DNA from: Eubacterium ramulus ATCC 29099
GTDB lineage: Bacteria > Bacillota > Clostridia > Lachnospirales > Lachnospiraceae
Assembly: GCF_000469345.1 (NCBI RefSeq)
Contig: NZ_KI271072.1
Span: forward strand, 23,222 to 87,221
Length of the DNA stretch: 64,000 bases
Direction of reading: 5' to 3'
Part shown: piece after piece, positions 6,419 through 15,180 of the stretch
Position numbering within the stretch: position 1 is the first letter of the stretch
Layout of the letters: every line of letters begins with the position of its first letter
Translations under genes and position numbers: made by a program
The notes under the pieces: model-generated
What the model saw: only the letters and a program-made list of their open reading frames with translations
Database searches by the model: none
What the model was told of the DNA's origin: nothing

Positions 6419-8932
6419 TTATTGTCCGGTATGGTTGTTTTCCGGAGTCAGTGCCTGAATGAGCTGGTTCAGCCACCCCTCACCAGTATGCACATTGCAC
6501 ACCTCTGTCGGCATCTTATCTTCACCGGATCCTTTTTTCATAAATGTCTTTGTCTCTTTGCTGCTCTCCGGACAATATTCCCCGGCAAGCAGGCCGGAAT
6601 CTTTGCAGATCACTGCCGTCTGATGCAGATCGCATTTTTCCGAAGGTTCTGTACCTTCTGCAAAATACTCTGTCTCTGTCTCCGGACATACACCGGCAAT
6701 GGCAATCTTACCGGAAGTCTTGCAAACGCTGCTTACTTCCACATCTTCAGGCATCTCGAATTCCTTATATGCAAGACCTTCATGAAGCTGTTTCATAATA
6801 TGATTCCACAGTATCTTGGGATAGCGGCTGGATTCCAATCTGGAGTAATCATCGTATCCCCCCCAGACCACACAGGTATAATACGGCGTATATCCTGCAA
6901 ACCACGCATCTCTGGCAGCCTCAGATGTTCCTGCGGTTCCGGTCTTTCCTGCAATTGGCATTGTACCGAAATCTGCCAGTTTACCGGTTCCGTAAAGCAC
7001 AACATCCTGCATGGCTGAAGTCAGTAAAAACGCCGTACTGTCATTGATAACCCGGTGTTTCTTCGGTTTCTTCTCCAGCAGCACATTACCATCCTGGTCA
7101 AGAATTTTTGTGTACATCACCGGCTCTTTGTATACTCCCTGATTCGGCATAACTTCAAATGCGGCTGCCAGCTCCAGGTTTGTCACACCTCCGACACCAA
7201 GCGGAAGTGATTCCACAATATCATCCTTCGTCAGTGTCGAAATACCGAATTTTTTTGCCATCTCATATCCTGCCTGCGGTGTAATATCCTGTACTGTCTT
7301 CACCGCCACTACATTCACAGAATCCTGTATTGCTTCCCGGATGCTGGTATAACCACGGTATTTTCCATCCGCATTATGAATTTCCTGGCCGGAACTGTAT
7401 GTGATCGGCTCGTCCAGCACCGTCGTTGCCAATGTATAGGAACCGCTGTCCAGAGCCGGTGCATAAGCTGTCAGGATCTTAAATGTAGAACCCGGCTGTC
7501 TCGTCACATCTGCGGCACGGTTTAATGTCTTGCTGGCGGTTTTTTCTCCACGGCCCCCCACCAGTGCCTTCACCTGTCCGGTACTCTGATCAATAATGGT
7601 TACGGAAGCCTGAGGCTGAATCGTAAAGGTTACAGACTCGCCCACTACAACTCCTCCATCGGAAACCATTGCTTCCCGATATGCATCGATAGCAGCCTGT
7701 GCTGCAGCTTCATTTTTATAATTCAGATTATAACCCGCATTGTTTCTTTTATAATAGGAAAGAAGACTCTGTTCGCTATAATGGTTTACGGAACCATCCG
7801 GCTGTTGTACGGACAGTGCATAGGAAAAAGAGATTTTCTTTTCTATATTATAATTGTTGTCGTCATTCACCTGTGTATCACAGATTTCCTGGATCTGCGG
7901 ATCCTGGGTGGAATAAATCGTCAGCCCGCCGCTGTACAGTGCCTTATAAGCCTGTGCTTCTGAATAATCCAGTTCCTTCTGCAGATCATCAATGATTTCT
8001 TCCGTCAGTGCATCTACAAAATAAGAGGTCGCATTGCTGTCGTTGCTCTGCCACTTGGTATTTGTCTCCTGGATCCGGTCATATACATTATCCTGCATGG
8101 CTGCTTCATACTGCACATCATCGATATAACCCTGATCCCGCATATTCGTCAGTACTTTCTCTCTCCGGACTGCGTTGTCCTCCGGATGGGAAATTGGATT
8201 ATATTTGGACGGATTTTGCGTGATTCCTGCAATCACAGCACATTCAGAGAGATTGAGTTCTGATACATCCTTGCCAAAATAACGTCTGGAGGCCGCCTGG
8301 ACACCCAGCGTATTCTGTCCCAGATTGATGGTATTCAGATAATTCTCCATGATCCAGTCTTTGGAAACCTTTTTTTCCAGCTGTAATGCCAGATATTGTT
8401 CCTGCAGTTTTCGTTTGACACGCTGAGAGGAATTCTCCGTTGTCCATCCGTCAAACACATTATTTTTCAGAAGCTGCTGCGTAATGGTACTTGCACCTTC
8501 GCTGAAATGCCCGGTAGTCACTCCTTTGATCCCTGCCCGGACAATCCCCCGCAGATCAATGCCATTGTGATCGTAAAACCGTTCATCTTCAATTGCCACA
8601 AAAGCTTTCTGAAGTTCCTCCGGAATCTCATCCAAAGTAACATAGACCCTGTTAGAACCGGTTCCCACCAGCTGTGCCGTCACATTTCCTTTTGCATCCA
8701 GCACGGTAGACATATACCCAGAAGGCGTCGCATCAATCTCATTGATATCCGGTGCTTCCGCGATTATCTGTTCCACATACTGATATCCGCGGTAACCGCC
8801 ATAGCCAAGCACAAGCACAAAACATAACAATATGATCAGCAACGTCAGTGATTTTACCTTCCGCCGCATTACGGTTCCCCGGGAAGTCAGCTGCCATTTT
8901 ATTTTTGCAGCATTCTTTTTACCATAATTCAT
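6419..8932 (-). CDS. Class A penicillin-binding protein (PBP1A-type transglycosylase/transpeptidase)
   Basis: This is an 837-residue bifunctional peptidoglycan synthase. A cytoplasmic tail of about 26 residues precedes one membrane anchor (LTLLIILLCFVLVLGYGGY). A GT51 glycosyltransferase domain (about 80-260) carries EDERFYDHNGID and GASTITQQLLKN. A transpeptidase domain (about 420-710) carries the SxxK motif GSTFKIL, an SVN motif (DSVNVVAVK) and KTGTAG. The C-terminal tail has paired cysteines (SSVCKTSGKIAIAGVCP), as in many clostridial class A PBPs. It polymerises lipid II and crosslinks stem peptides on the outer face of the membrane. It lies between its own terminator and an upstream gap and appears monocistronic. 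Confidence 0.95.
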   Translation of the reverse strand: MNYGKKNAAKIKWQLTSRGTVMRRKVKSLTLLIILLCFVLVLGYGGYRGYQYVEQIIAEAPDINEIDATPSGYMSTVLDAKGNVTAQLVGTGSNRVYVTLDEIPEELQKAFVAIEDERFYDHNGIDLRGIVRAGIKGVTTGHFSEGASTITQQLLKNNVFDGWTTENSSQRVKRKLQEQYLALQLEKKVSKDWIMENYLNTINLGQNTLGVQAASRRYFGKDVSELNLSECAVIAGITQNPSKYNPISHPEDNAVRREKVLTNMRDQGYIDDVQYEAAMQDNVYDRIQETNTKWQSNDSNATSYFVDALTEEIIDDLQKELDYSEAQAYKALYSGGLTIYSTQDPQIQEICDTQVNDDNNYNIEKKISFSYALSVQQPDGSVNHYSEQSLLSYYKRNNAGYNLNYKNEAAAQAAIDAYREAMVSDGGVVVGESVTFTIQPQASVTIIDQSTGQVKALVGGRGEKTASKTLNRAADVTRQPGSTFKILTAYAPALDSGSYTLATTVLDEPITYSSGQEIHNADGKYRGYTSIREAIQDSVNVVAVKTVQDITPQAGYEMAKKFGISTLTKDDIVESLPLGVGGVTNLELAAAFEVMPNQGVYKEPVMYTKILDQDGNVLLEKKPKKHRVINDSTAFLLTSAMQDVVLYGTGKLADFGTMPIAGKTGTAGTSEAARDAWFAGYTPYYTCVVWGGYDDYSRLESSRYPKILWNHIMKQLHEGLAYKEFEMPEDVEVSSVCKTSGKIAIAGVCPETETEYFAEGTEPSEKCDLHQTAVICKDSGLLAGEYCPESSKETKTFMKKGSGEDKMPTEVCNVHTGEGWLNQLIQALTPENNHTGQ

Positions 8933-9077
8933 AAAAAACCTCCAAATTGAGTTCCTATATTGCCTATCTTACCATTAATGCGATATACTGTCTATATTCA
9001 GAACCAGGCTCATTTATAAAAGATGTATAAAACACACATGAGACTTGTTCAAAAAAGCCCTGCGAAAAGGAGTCATT

Positions 9078-9719
9078 ATGAGTTATAAAGTACTTTATCA
9101 GGCCGGCGAAGATGAAATTGAAGAGAAAAAATCCCGTTTCATTGCCCATACGCTTCCGGTCAATTCCGAGGACGAAGCGGTTGCCTTCTTAAATAAGATC
9201 AAAAAAGAATACTGGGATGCACGACACAACTGCTACGCATACACCATCGGACGCAACAATGAATGTACCCGCTGCAGCGATGACGGAGAACCATCCGGCA
9301 CTGCCGGCCGTCCAATCCTGGACGTACTGCTCCGGGAAGAAATCCACAACTGCATCGTGGTAGTCACACGTTATTTCGGCGGTACCCTGCTCGGCACCGG
9401 GGGGCTCGTCCGTGCATATCAGGCTGCCACACAGGCCGGGCTCGCTGCCAGCTACATCATAGAAAAACAGTTTGGGAAAAAGCTGCACCTTACCACAGAC
9501 TATACCGGCATCGGGAAATTGCAATATCTGATCGCCCAAAACCAGGTTTTCACGCTGGACACCCGTTATACTGACTCCGTTACCATTGATCTGATGGTTC
9601 CGGAAGAGAAATTTGCAGATTTCTGTGCACAGGTCACGGAAGCAACCAGCGGGCAGGCACAGATGGATTCTGAAGATTTGGAGGAATTCGGCATTGTGAA
9701 TGGCGAAATTATTTTTTAA
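9078..9719 (+). CDS. yigZ: YigZ/IMPACT family protein
   Basis: This is a 214-residue member of the YigZ/IMPACT family. It has an N-terminal UPF0029 domain (about 10-120), carrying the conserved CSDDGEPSGTAGRPILD signature and VVVTRYFGGTLLGTGGLVRAY, and a C-terminal ferredoxin-like DUF1949 domain (about 135-200). The eukaryotic relative IMPACT regulates Gcn2; the bacterial role is poorly defined, with ribosome association proposed. An in-frame ATG exists at 9045, but the ATG at 9078 follows AAAGGAG at ideal spacing and gives the family's usual MSYKVL-type start. It is divergent from the penicillin-binding protein gene and opens a short plus-strand island. Confidence 0.9.
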   Translation: MSYKVLYQAGEDEIEEKKSRFIAHTLPVNSEDEAVAFLNKIKKEYWDARHNCYAYTIGRNNECTRCSDDGEPSGTAGRPILDVLLREEIHNCIVVVTRYFGGTLLGTGGLVRAYQAATQAGLAASYIIEKQFGKKLHLTTDYTGIGKLQYLIAQNQVFTLDTRYTDSVTIDLMVPEEKFADFCAQVTEATSGQAQMDSEDLEEFGIVNGEIIF

Positions 9720-9814
9720 TTGTTATTTACAGTTTTTTGCTGTATATACATTAATTATCTGAATTTTAAGTAAAAACAGCCAAAAATTCAAACGCAGTTT
9801 TTTCAAAAAAGGGG

Positions 9815-9843
9815 TTGCAATCTTTGGAACATTGCCCTATAAT
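9815..9843 (+). promoter_or_regulatory. Promoter of tRNA-Gln
   Basis: A sigma-A-like promoter is visible: TTGCAA (9815-9820), a 17-bp spacer, then a perfect TATAAT (9838-9843). It lies 60 bp upstream of the tRNA. The leader between contains a small TGAGG/CCTCA hairpin. Confidence 0.85.
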
Positions 9844-9902
9844 AACACTTGTCGACAGGCACTGAGGAAAACACCTCAACAAAGAGCTTCGACGATAAGT
9901 AA

Positions 9903-9974
9903 TGGCCCATCGCCAAATGGTAAGGCAACGGACTCTGACTCCGTCATTTCAAGGTTCGAATCCTTGTGGGCCAG
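9903..9974 (+). tRNA. tRNA-Gln (anticodon CUG)
   Basis: A full cloverleaf can be drawn: acceptor TGGCCCA / TGGGCCA, D-arm GCC...GGC, anticodon stem ACGGA/TCCGT with loop CTCTGAC (anticodon CTG, reading CAG), T-arm CAAGG-TTCGAAT-CCTTG, and discriminator G. The U1-A72 pair is typical of glutamine tRNAs. CCA is not encoded. It has its own promoter and is followed 10 bp later by a terminator. Confidence 0.95.
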
Positions 9975-9984
9975 TTCTTTAGAA

Positions 9985-10009
9985 AGCACCATGCAAATGG
10001 TGCTTTTTT
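9985..10009 (+). terminator. Intrinsic terminator of tRNA-Gln
   Basis: An eight-base stem (AGCACCAT / ATGGTGCT) with a four-base loop is followed by TTTTTT on the plus strand, immediately after the tRNA. Confidence 0.9.
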
Positions 10010-10058
10010 GTTACACAGGAAATTACGTAATCCCAGTATTTTTAAGGAGGACGATGAT

Positions 10059-10787
10059 ATGTATCAATTTAAAAGCCGTGTCAGATTCAGCGAAGTGGAC
10101 AGTCAGCTTCATATGACCCTTCCCTCCATCATCAATTATTTTCAGGACTGCAGCACCTTCCACTCTGATTCCATTGGATATGGGATAGAAGTTATGATGG
10201 AACAGGGATATGCCTGGATTCTCTCTTCCTGGCAGATCATCATCAACCGTTATCCAAAGTTCGGGGAAGAAATCACAGTCAGCACTTGGGCACACGGTTG
10301 GAAAGCATTTTTCGGCTATCGTAATTTTAAACTGGAGGACACAGAAGGTAATCTTCTGGCCTATGCAAATACAAACTGGATCTATATGAATATCCGAACC
10401 GGACATCCGGAGCGGATTCCGAAAGAAATATGCGATCTTTATAAATGTGAACCTGCGCTTCCTATGGAGGAATCCTCCCGCAAGATCACACCACCGGCAA
10501 AAGGCACAGGCATTACGCCGATTCAGGTACACCGCTATGATATCGACTCCAACAACCATGTCAATAACGAACGCTATGTACCTATGGCCATGGAATGTCT
10601 GCCGGAAGGAGCACAGATTCGTCAGCTGCGGGTAGAATACCGCAATTCTGCCGTATACGGCGACACGATCTATCCGGTATACCACCAGGAAGAAGATCTA
10701 TTGAAAGTGTCTCTGAACGACAGTGACGGAAAACCATATGCTATTGTTGAATTTCAGCTTGCACCGCTTTCGGATCAGGCTGATTAA
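10059..10787 (+). CDS. Acyl-ACP thioesterase (FatA/TE-like double hotdog)
   Basis: This is a 242-residue protein of the bacterial acyl-[acyl-carrier-protein] thioesterase family (PF01643 type). It begins with RVRFSEVDSQLHMTLPSI, characteristic of the first hotdog. The region SSWQIIINRYPKFGEEITVSTW follows, and the second hotdog carries the substrate/catalytic segment VHRYDIDSNNHVNNERYV with the conserved Asp, Asn and His. It releases free fatty acids from ACP in the cytoplasm. The start at 10059 follows AAGGAGG; longer in-frame starts would run into the tRNA and are rejected. The next gene, cvfB, starts 34 bp downstream, so the two are likely cotranscribed. Confidence 0.85.
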   Translation: MYQFKSRVRFSEVDSQLHMTLPSIINYFQDCSTFHSDSIGYGIEVMMEQGYAWILSSWQIIINRYPKFGEEITVSTWAHGWKAFFGYRNFKLEDTEGNLLAYANTNWIYMNIRTGHPERIPKEICDLYKCEPALPMEESSRKITPPAKGTGITPIQVHRYDIDSNNHVNNERYVPMAMECLPEGAQIRQLRVEYRNSAVYGDTIYPVYHQEEDLLKVSLNDSDGKPYAIVEFQLAPLSDQAD

Positions 10788-10821
10788 AAAAAACACAAAA
10801 CAAGAAAGGACGGAAACACAA

Positions 10822-11655
10822 ATGAAATTAGGAGAAAAGCAAACACTTACCGTAGTAAAACAGGTAGACTTCGGTGTCTATCTTGCAGAACAACCGGAGG
10901 ATGAAACACGTGTCCTGCTCCCGGCGAAACAGGTTCCGGAAGGAACAAAACTGCACGACAAGTTGGAAGTCTTCTTATATAAAGATTCCAAGGATCGTCT
11001 GATCGCCACCACAAACGAACCGAAACTGACGCTTGGCGGCTTCGCAGTACTAAAAGTGCTACAGGTCACCAAAATCGGTGCATTCCTGGACTGGGGACTG
11101 GAAAAAGATCTGCTGCTTCCTTTTAAAGAACAGCTCCGCAAAGTACATGAGGGGGATGAAGTATTAGTTACACTGTATATCGACAAAAGCAACCGTCTCT
11201 GTGCCACCATGGAAGGCATTTACCATCTGCTTTCTACGGACTCTCCTTACAAAAAGGGAGATACCGTAACCGGTCGTGTTTACGAATTCAGCGAGAACTT
11301 TGGTACTTTTGTTGCCGTAGACGACAAATATTCTGCCCGTATCCCGGGATTCGAAAATACAACGACATTAAAGATAGGCGATATCATTGAAGCAAATGTC
11401 ACAAACCGCAAACCGGATGGAAAACTCGATCTGACTATCCGCGCCAAAGCCTATGTCCAGATGAATGCAGACGCAGAAGAAGTGTTACGGATCATCGATG
11501 AATACGGCGGAGTGCTTCCGTTTAATGACAAAGCTTCCCCGGATATTATCAAACGTGAGGCTCATATGAGTAAAAATGCTTTCAAACGTGCTGTAGGCCA
11601 TCTCTACAAAGAACGCCTGATCGAATTCACGGACAGAGGCATTCGCCGGATATAA
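10822..11655 (+). CDS. cvfB: S1-domain RNA-binding protein, CvfB/YitL family
   Basis: This is a 277-residue protein with repeated S1-like OB folds (about residues 1-60, 65-130 and 140-210; e.g. FAVLKVLQVTKIGAFLDWGL and GDTVTGRVYEFSENFGTFVA) and a C-terminal winged-helix segment (about 225-275; LPFNDKASPDIIKREAHMSK). This matches the CvfB/YitL family of RNA-binding regulators known from Staphylococcus virulence control. Its RNA targets here are unknown. The ATG at 10822 is downstream of AAGAAAGGA. A longer in-frame start inside the thioesterase gene has no ribosome site and was discarded. It ends at a shared terminator with glnN. Confidence 0.85.
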   Translation: MKLGEKQTLTVVKQVDFGVYLAEQPEDETRVLLPAKQVPEGTKLHDKLEVFLYKDSKDRLIATTNEPKLTLGGFAVLKVLQVTKIGAFLDWGLEKDLLLPFKEQLRKVHEGDEVLVTLYIDKSNRLCATMEGIYHLLSTDSPYKKGDTVTGRVYEFSENFGTFVAVDDKYSARIPGFENTTTLKIGDIIEANVTNRKPDGKLDLTIRAKAYVQMNADAEEVLRIIDEYGGVLPFNDKASPDIIKREAHMSKNAFKRAVGHLYKERLIEFTDRGIRRI

Positions 11656-11726
11656 TTTCAATCCTGCGGCGGTTGGATTTCCAGAATGATTACTTTCGCT
11701 CAAACGAACCAAACATTTTATAACGT

Positions 11727-11760
11727 GAAAAAGAACCGGATTTTCTTCCGGTTCTTTTTC
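11727..11760. terminator. Bidirectional terminator between cvfB and glnN
   Basis: A 14-base perfect stem (GAAAAAGAACCGGA / TCCGGTTCTTTTTC) with a six-base loop. The convergent genes cvfB (plus) and glnN (minus) both end next to it, and T-rich sequence follows on both strands. Confidence 0.9.
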
Positions 11761-11806
11761 TTTTTTGATGTATATACTAACTAAGGGGATTAGATAATAC
11801 CGTTTT

Positions 11807-13921
11807 TTAAACCTCAAAGATGAGATCGCCGTAAGATGGCATCGGCCATACTTTCTTATCTACAATAATCTCAAGTTTATCGATCGGTGCTCGAAGTTCA
11901 GCCATAGCAGTTGTCACTTCATCACGATAGTAAGCAGCACGCGCAGCACCGTCACCCATGGTCAGACCTTTGTCTGTTACCTCTTCCAGTTTTGCCAGAG
12001 CAACCTTCGCATCAGATAACAGTGCGGATGACTCCTGCAGTAACTCTGTCTGTACACTTACGTCACAATCGCAGGCAGCTTTCACAGCATTGATAGACTG
12101 TGCCAAAGCAGTAATATCTTTGATTACAGCCGGAATCAATGTCTTGTTTGTGATATTGATCATGGCTCTTGCTTCGATATTGATCTCTTTTGCATAAATC
12201 TCGTACTGAATCTCTTCGCGGGACTCTAATTCAGCTTTTGTAAATACGCCGAATTTCTCAAACATAGCGATTGCTTTATCAGTAGTCAGTGCCGGAATTG
12301 CGTCTACCATAGATCTGATATTCGGTAACCCTCTGCGTTCTGCCTCTTCTACCCATGCATCTGAATATCCGTCACCATTGAAGATAATTCTCTGATGCTC
12401 AGTCAGATATTTTTTAATCAGATCATGTGCTTTTTCATTTATATCTTCTGCTTTCTCCAGCTCATCGCATGCTTCCTCAAAAGCTTCTGCAACGATTGTA
12501 TTTAATACAACATTTGGTGCAGAAATGGAATCCTGGGAGCCAACCATACGGAACTCGAATTTATTTCCGGTAAATGCAAACGGTGATGTTCTGTTTCGGT
12601 CTGTTGCATCTTTTGCCAGATCCGGAAGAGAAGCCACACCTGTCTGTAATACACCCCCCTTTAAGGAATGTGTTGCAGAACCTGTGCTGATCAGCTGTGT
12701 AATCACATCATCAAGCTGCTCACCAAGGAATACGGAGATGATTGCCGGAGGTGCTTCATTTGCGCCCAGTCTGTGATCATTTCCGACATCAGCTGCGGAC
12801 CAGCGGAGAAGATCTGCATGATCATCTACTGCTTTCAGGATGCAGGCCAGTACCAGAAGGAACTGAATATTTTCATGCGGTGTTTTGCCCGGCTCTAACA
12901 GATTGATACCGTCATCGGTTGTGATGGACCAGTTGTCATGTTTACCGGAACCATTGACACCGTCAAATGGTTTCTCATGAAGCAGACACTGCAGTCCATG
13001 CTCGTTTGCTTTCTTTTTCAGAACTTCCATAACCAGATGGTTGTGATCCAGTGCCAGGTTACATGTCTCATAGATTGGAGCCAGCTCATGCTGTGCCGGA
13101 GCTACCTCATTGTGCTGTGTCTTTGCCGGAACTCCCAGTTTCCACAGTTCTTCATTGACATCTTTCATAAATGCAGCAATACGTGGACGGATGCTTCCGA
13201 AGTAATGATCATCCATTTCCTGTCCTTTTGCAGGCATAGAGCCGAATAATGTACGTCCGGTATAGATCAGATCTTTTCTCTTTAAATATTTTTCTTTATC
13301 TACCAGGAAATATTCCTGCTCGGAACCTACAGATGGAGTGACTTTTCTGGAAGTTGTGTTTCCAAATAATCTTAACAGACGCAGTGCCTGTGTATCGATT
13401 GCCTGCATGGAACGAAGCAGCGGCGTCTTCTGATCCAGTGCTTCACCTTTATAAGAACAGAATGCTGTTGGGATACAAAGCGTTGCACCTGCTGCGTCAT
13501 GTCTTACAAAAGCGTAAGAAGTACAATCCCATGCTGTATATCCTCTCGCCTCACAGGTTGCACGAAGTCCGCCTGACGGGAAAGAAGATGCATCCGGTTC
13601 ACCTTTGATCAATTCTTTGCCGGAGAAACTCATCAGTACTTTTCCCTGCTCATTCGGAGCAGTGATAAAGGAATCATGTTTTTCAGCTGTCACGCCGGTC
13701 AGCGGCTGGAACCAGTGGGTATAGTGGGTCGCACCCTGCTCAATTGCCCATTCCTTCATCTCATGTGCAATGATATCTGCTGTTGCAAGATCCAGATCTG
13801 TTCCCTCTTTGATGGTCTCCTGCAATTTCTGATATACTTTTTTCGGAAGTCTTTCCTTCATCACAGTATCATTGAATACATATTCGCCAAAAATATCAAC
13901 GACTTTGAAATATTCACTCAT
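11807..13921 (-). CDS. glnN: Glutamine synthetase type III
   Basis: A 704-residue protein of the GSIII class, far longer than GSI or GSII (about 450). It begins with FGEYVFNDTVMKERLPKK and has the GSIII-specific HWFQPLTGVTAEKHD, the ATP/Glu-site segments SVGSEQEYFLVDKEKY and THNEVAPAQHELAPI-like (KTQHNEVAPAQHELAP), and GLQCLLHEKPFDGVNGSGKH. It condenses glutamate and ammonia to glutamine with ATP in the cytoplasm. It stands alone, with a visible promoter upstream (14023-14052) and a terminator downstream, so it is monocistronic. The start at 13921 has GAGAGGA upstream. The dyad overlapping its promoter could be a nitrogen-control operator. Confidence 0.97.
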   Translation of the reverse strand: MSEYFKVVDIFGEYVFNDTVMKERLPKKVYQKLQETIKEGTDLDLATADIIAHEMKEWAIEQGATHYTHWFQPLTGVTAEKHDSFITAPNEQGKVLMSFSGKELIKGEPDASSFPSGGLRATCEARGYTAWDCTSYAFVRHDAAGATLCIPTAFCSYKGEALDQKTPLLRSMQAIDTQALRLLRLFGNTTSRKVTPSVGSEQEYFLVDKEKYLKRKDLIYTGRTLFGSMPAKGQEMDDHYFGSIRPRIAAFMKDVNEELWKLGVPAKTQHNEVAPAQHELAPIYETCNLALDHNHLVMEVLKKKANEHGLQCLLHEKPFDGVNGSGKHDNWSITTDDGINLLEPGKTPHENIQFLLVLACILKAVDDHADLLRWSAADVGNDHRLGANEAPPAIISVFLGEQLDDVITQLISTGSATHSLKGGVLQTGVASLPDLAKDATDRNRTSPFAFTGNKFEFRMVGSQDSISAPNVVLNTIVAEAFEEACDELEKAEDINEKAHDLIKKYLTEHQRIIFNGDGYSDAWVEEAERRGLPNIRSMVDAIPALTTDKAIAMFEKFGVFTKAELESREEIQYEIYAKEINIEARAMINITNKTLIPAVIKDITALAQSINAVKAACDCDVSVQTELLQESSALLSDAKVALAKLEEVTDKGLTMGDGAARAAYYRDEVTTAMAELRAPIDKLEIIVDKKVWPMPSYGDLIFEV

Positions 13922-14022
13922 CTTCTTGATTCCTCTCTTTTCTCAAATTTTTACAGTCCCCTGAGTATATACTGATCTGCTTCCTTCTTCATTTTTCTAT
14001 GTATCCGGAGCAATTCTGCCAT

Positions 14023-14052
14023 ATCCTAGCAAATATTTGATTAACCGATCAA
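14023..14052 (-). promoter_or_regulatory. Candidate glnN promoter with operator-like dyad
   Basis: On the minus strand, TTGATC (14052-14047) and TAGGAT (14028-14023) are separated by 18 bp. A perfect dyad TTGAT-N6-ATCAA (14037-14052) covers the -35 element, so a repressor or activator could act here. Confidence 0.5.
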
Positions 14053-14073
14053 GGTTATCTCTTTATAGCAGAA

Positions 14074-14105
14074 AAGGGTATTCCACCTTTTGTTGGAACA
14101 CCCTT
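14074..14105 (-). terminator. Hairpin terminator after fba
   Basis: A 12-base stem with one mismatch (AAGGGTATTCCA / TGGAACACCCTT). It lies 135 bp past the fba stop and is followed on the minus strand by TTTTCTGC. Confidence 0.55.
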
Positions 14106-14239
14106 GTTCAGCATGTATTCATGTCTTGCAATTAACATAGTACAAATTTCTGAAAATTGCAAGAGGTCGAAAACATTTTTGTCCATTTCAACAATTCTGA
14201 GTTGTAAAAAGTTACATTTTCGTGATTTTTTACAAATTC

Positions 14240-15103
14240 TCAGGCTTTGTCAATAGAACCGAAAATTTCCATTTTCTCTTTTACTTTTGCTTTGATTGCT
14301 TCAAAACCAGGAGCAAGTAATTTTCTAGGATCGAATCCCTTACCTGCCAGATCTTTGCCCTCTTCGATATATTTTCTTGTAGCTTCAGCAAATACAAGCT
14401 GACACTCTGTATTTACGTTGATTTTTGCAACACCGAGAGAGATTGCTTTCTTGATCATATCATCCGGAATACCTGTACCACCGTGAAGAACTAATGGCAT
14501 ATCACCGGTCTTCTGCTGGATCGCATCCAGAGTCTCAAAGCTTAATCCTGCCCAGTTTTCCGGATATTTACCATGAATATTACCGATACCAGCTGCAAGC
14601 ATTGTTACTCCAAGATCAGCGATAGATTTACACTCGTCCGGATCTGCACATTCGCCCATTCCGATAACGCCGTCTTCCTCACCGCCGATGGAACCAACTT
14701 CTGCCTCAAGAGATAATCCTTTCTCTTTGCATACAGCAACAAGTTCTTTTGTTTTTGCAACATTCTCTTCGATCGGATAATGAGAGCCATCAAACATTAC
14801 AGAAGAAAAACCAGCTTCGATACATTTGTAGCAGGCATCATAGCTGCCGTGATCCAGATGTAATGCAACCGGAACAGTGATATTTAACTCTTCCAGCATA
14901 CCATTTACCATACCAACAACCGTTTTGTAACCAGTCATGTATTTGCCGGCACCTTCGGAAACACCAAGAATAACCGGGGAATTATTCTCCTGAGCGGTTA
15001 ACAGGATTGCTTTTGTCCACTCAAGGTTATTGATATTGAACTGACCAACTGCATAGTGACCTGCTTTTGCTTTTTCAAGCATTTCTTTTGCTGAAACTAA
15101 CAT
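14240..15103 (-). CDS. fba: Class II fructose-bisphosphate aldolase
   Basis: This is a 287-residue class II (zinc) aldolase that cleaves fructose-1,6-bisphosphate to dihydroxyacetone phosphate and glyceraldehyde 3-phosphate in glycolysis. The metal ligands and phosphate sites are visible: HLDHGS near residue 82, SLEAEVGSIGGEEDG, GIGNIHGKY and the glycine-rich VLHGGTGIPDD, then INVNTE. The start at 15103 (MLVSAKEML) follows GGAGG; an in-frame start at 15169 lacks a ribosome site. It is the last gene of the minus-strand run from uvrC to fba, but a TATAAT about 50 bp upstream of the start suggests it also has its own promoter. Confidence 0.95.
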   Translation of the reverse strand: MLVSAKEMLEKAKAGHYAVGQFNINNLEWTKAILLTAQENNSPVILGVSEGAGKYMTGYKTVVGMVNGMLEELNITVPVALHLDHGSYDACYKCIEAGFSSVMFDGSHYPIEENVAKTKELVAVCKEKGLSLEAEVGSIGGEEDGVIGMGECADPDECKSIADLGVTMLAAGIGNIHGKYPENWAGLSFETLDAIQQKTGDMPLVLHGGTGIPDDMIKKAISLGVAKINVNTECQLVFAEATRKYIEEGKDLAGKGFDPRKLLAPGFEAIKAKVKEKMEIFGSIDKA

Positions 15104-15180
15104 AATGAGATCCTCCATTTGTTTTAAAAATATTGTTAATATAATAACATTATAACCGTATCTTTCCAAAAAAGAAAGTA

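Larger units (their letters stand above)
13922..14239. other. 318-bp intergenic region between glnN and fba
   Basis: No gene is seen. It contains the glnN promoter with an overlapping dyad (14023-14052), the fba hairpin terminator (14074-14105), and otherwise A/T-rich sequence without recognisable features. Confidence 0.7.
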
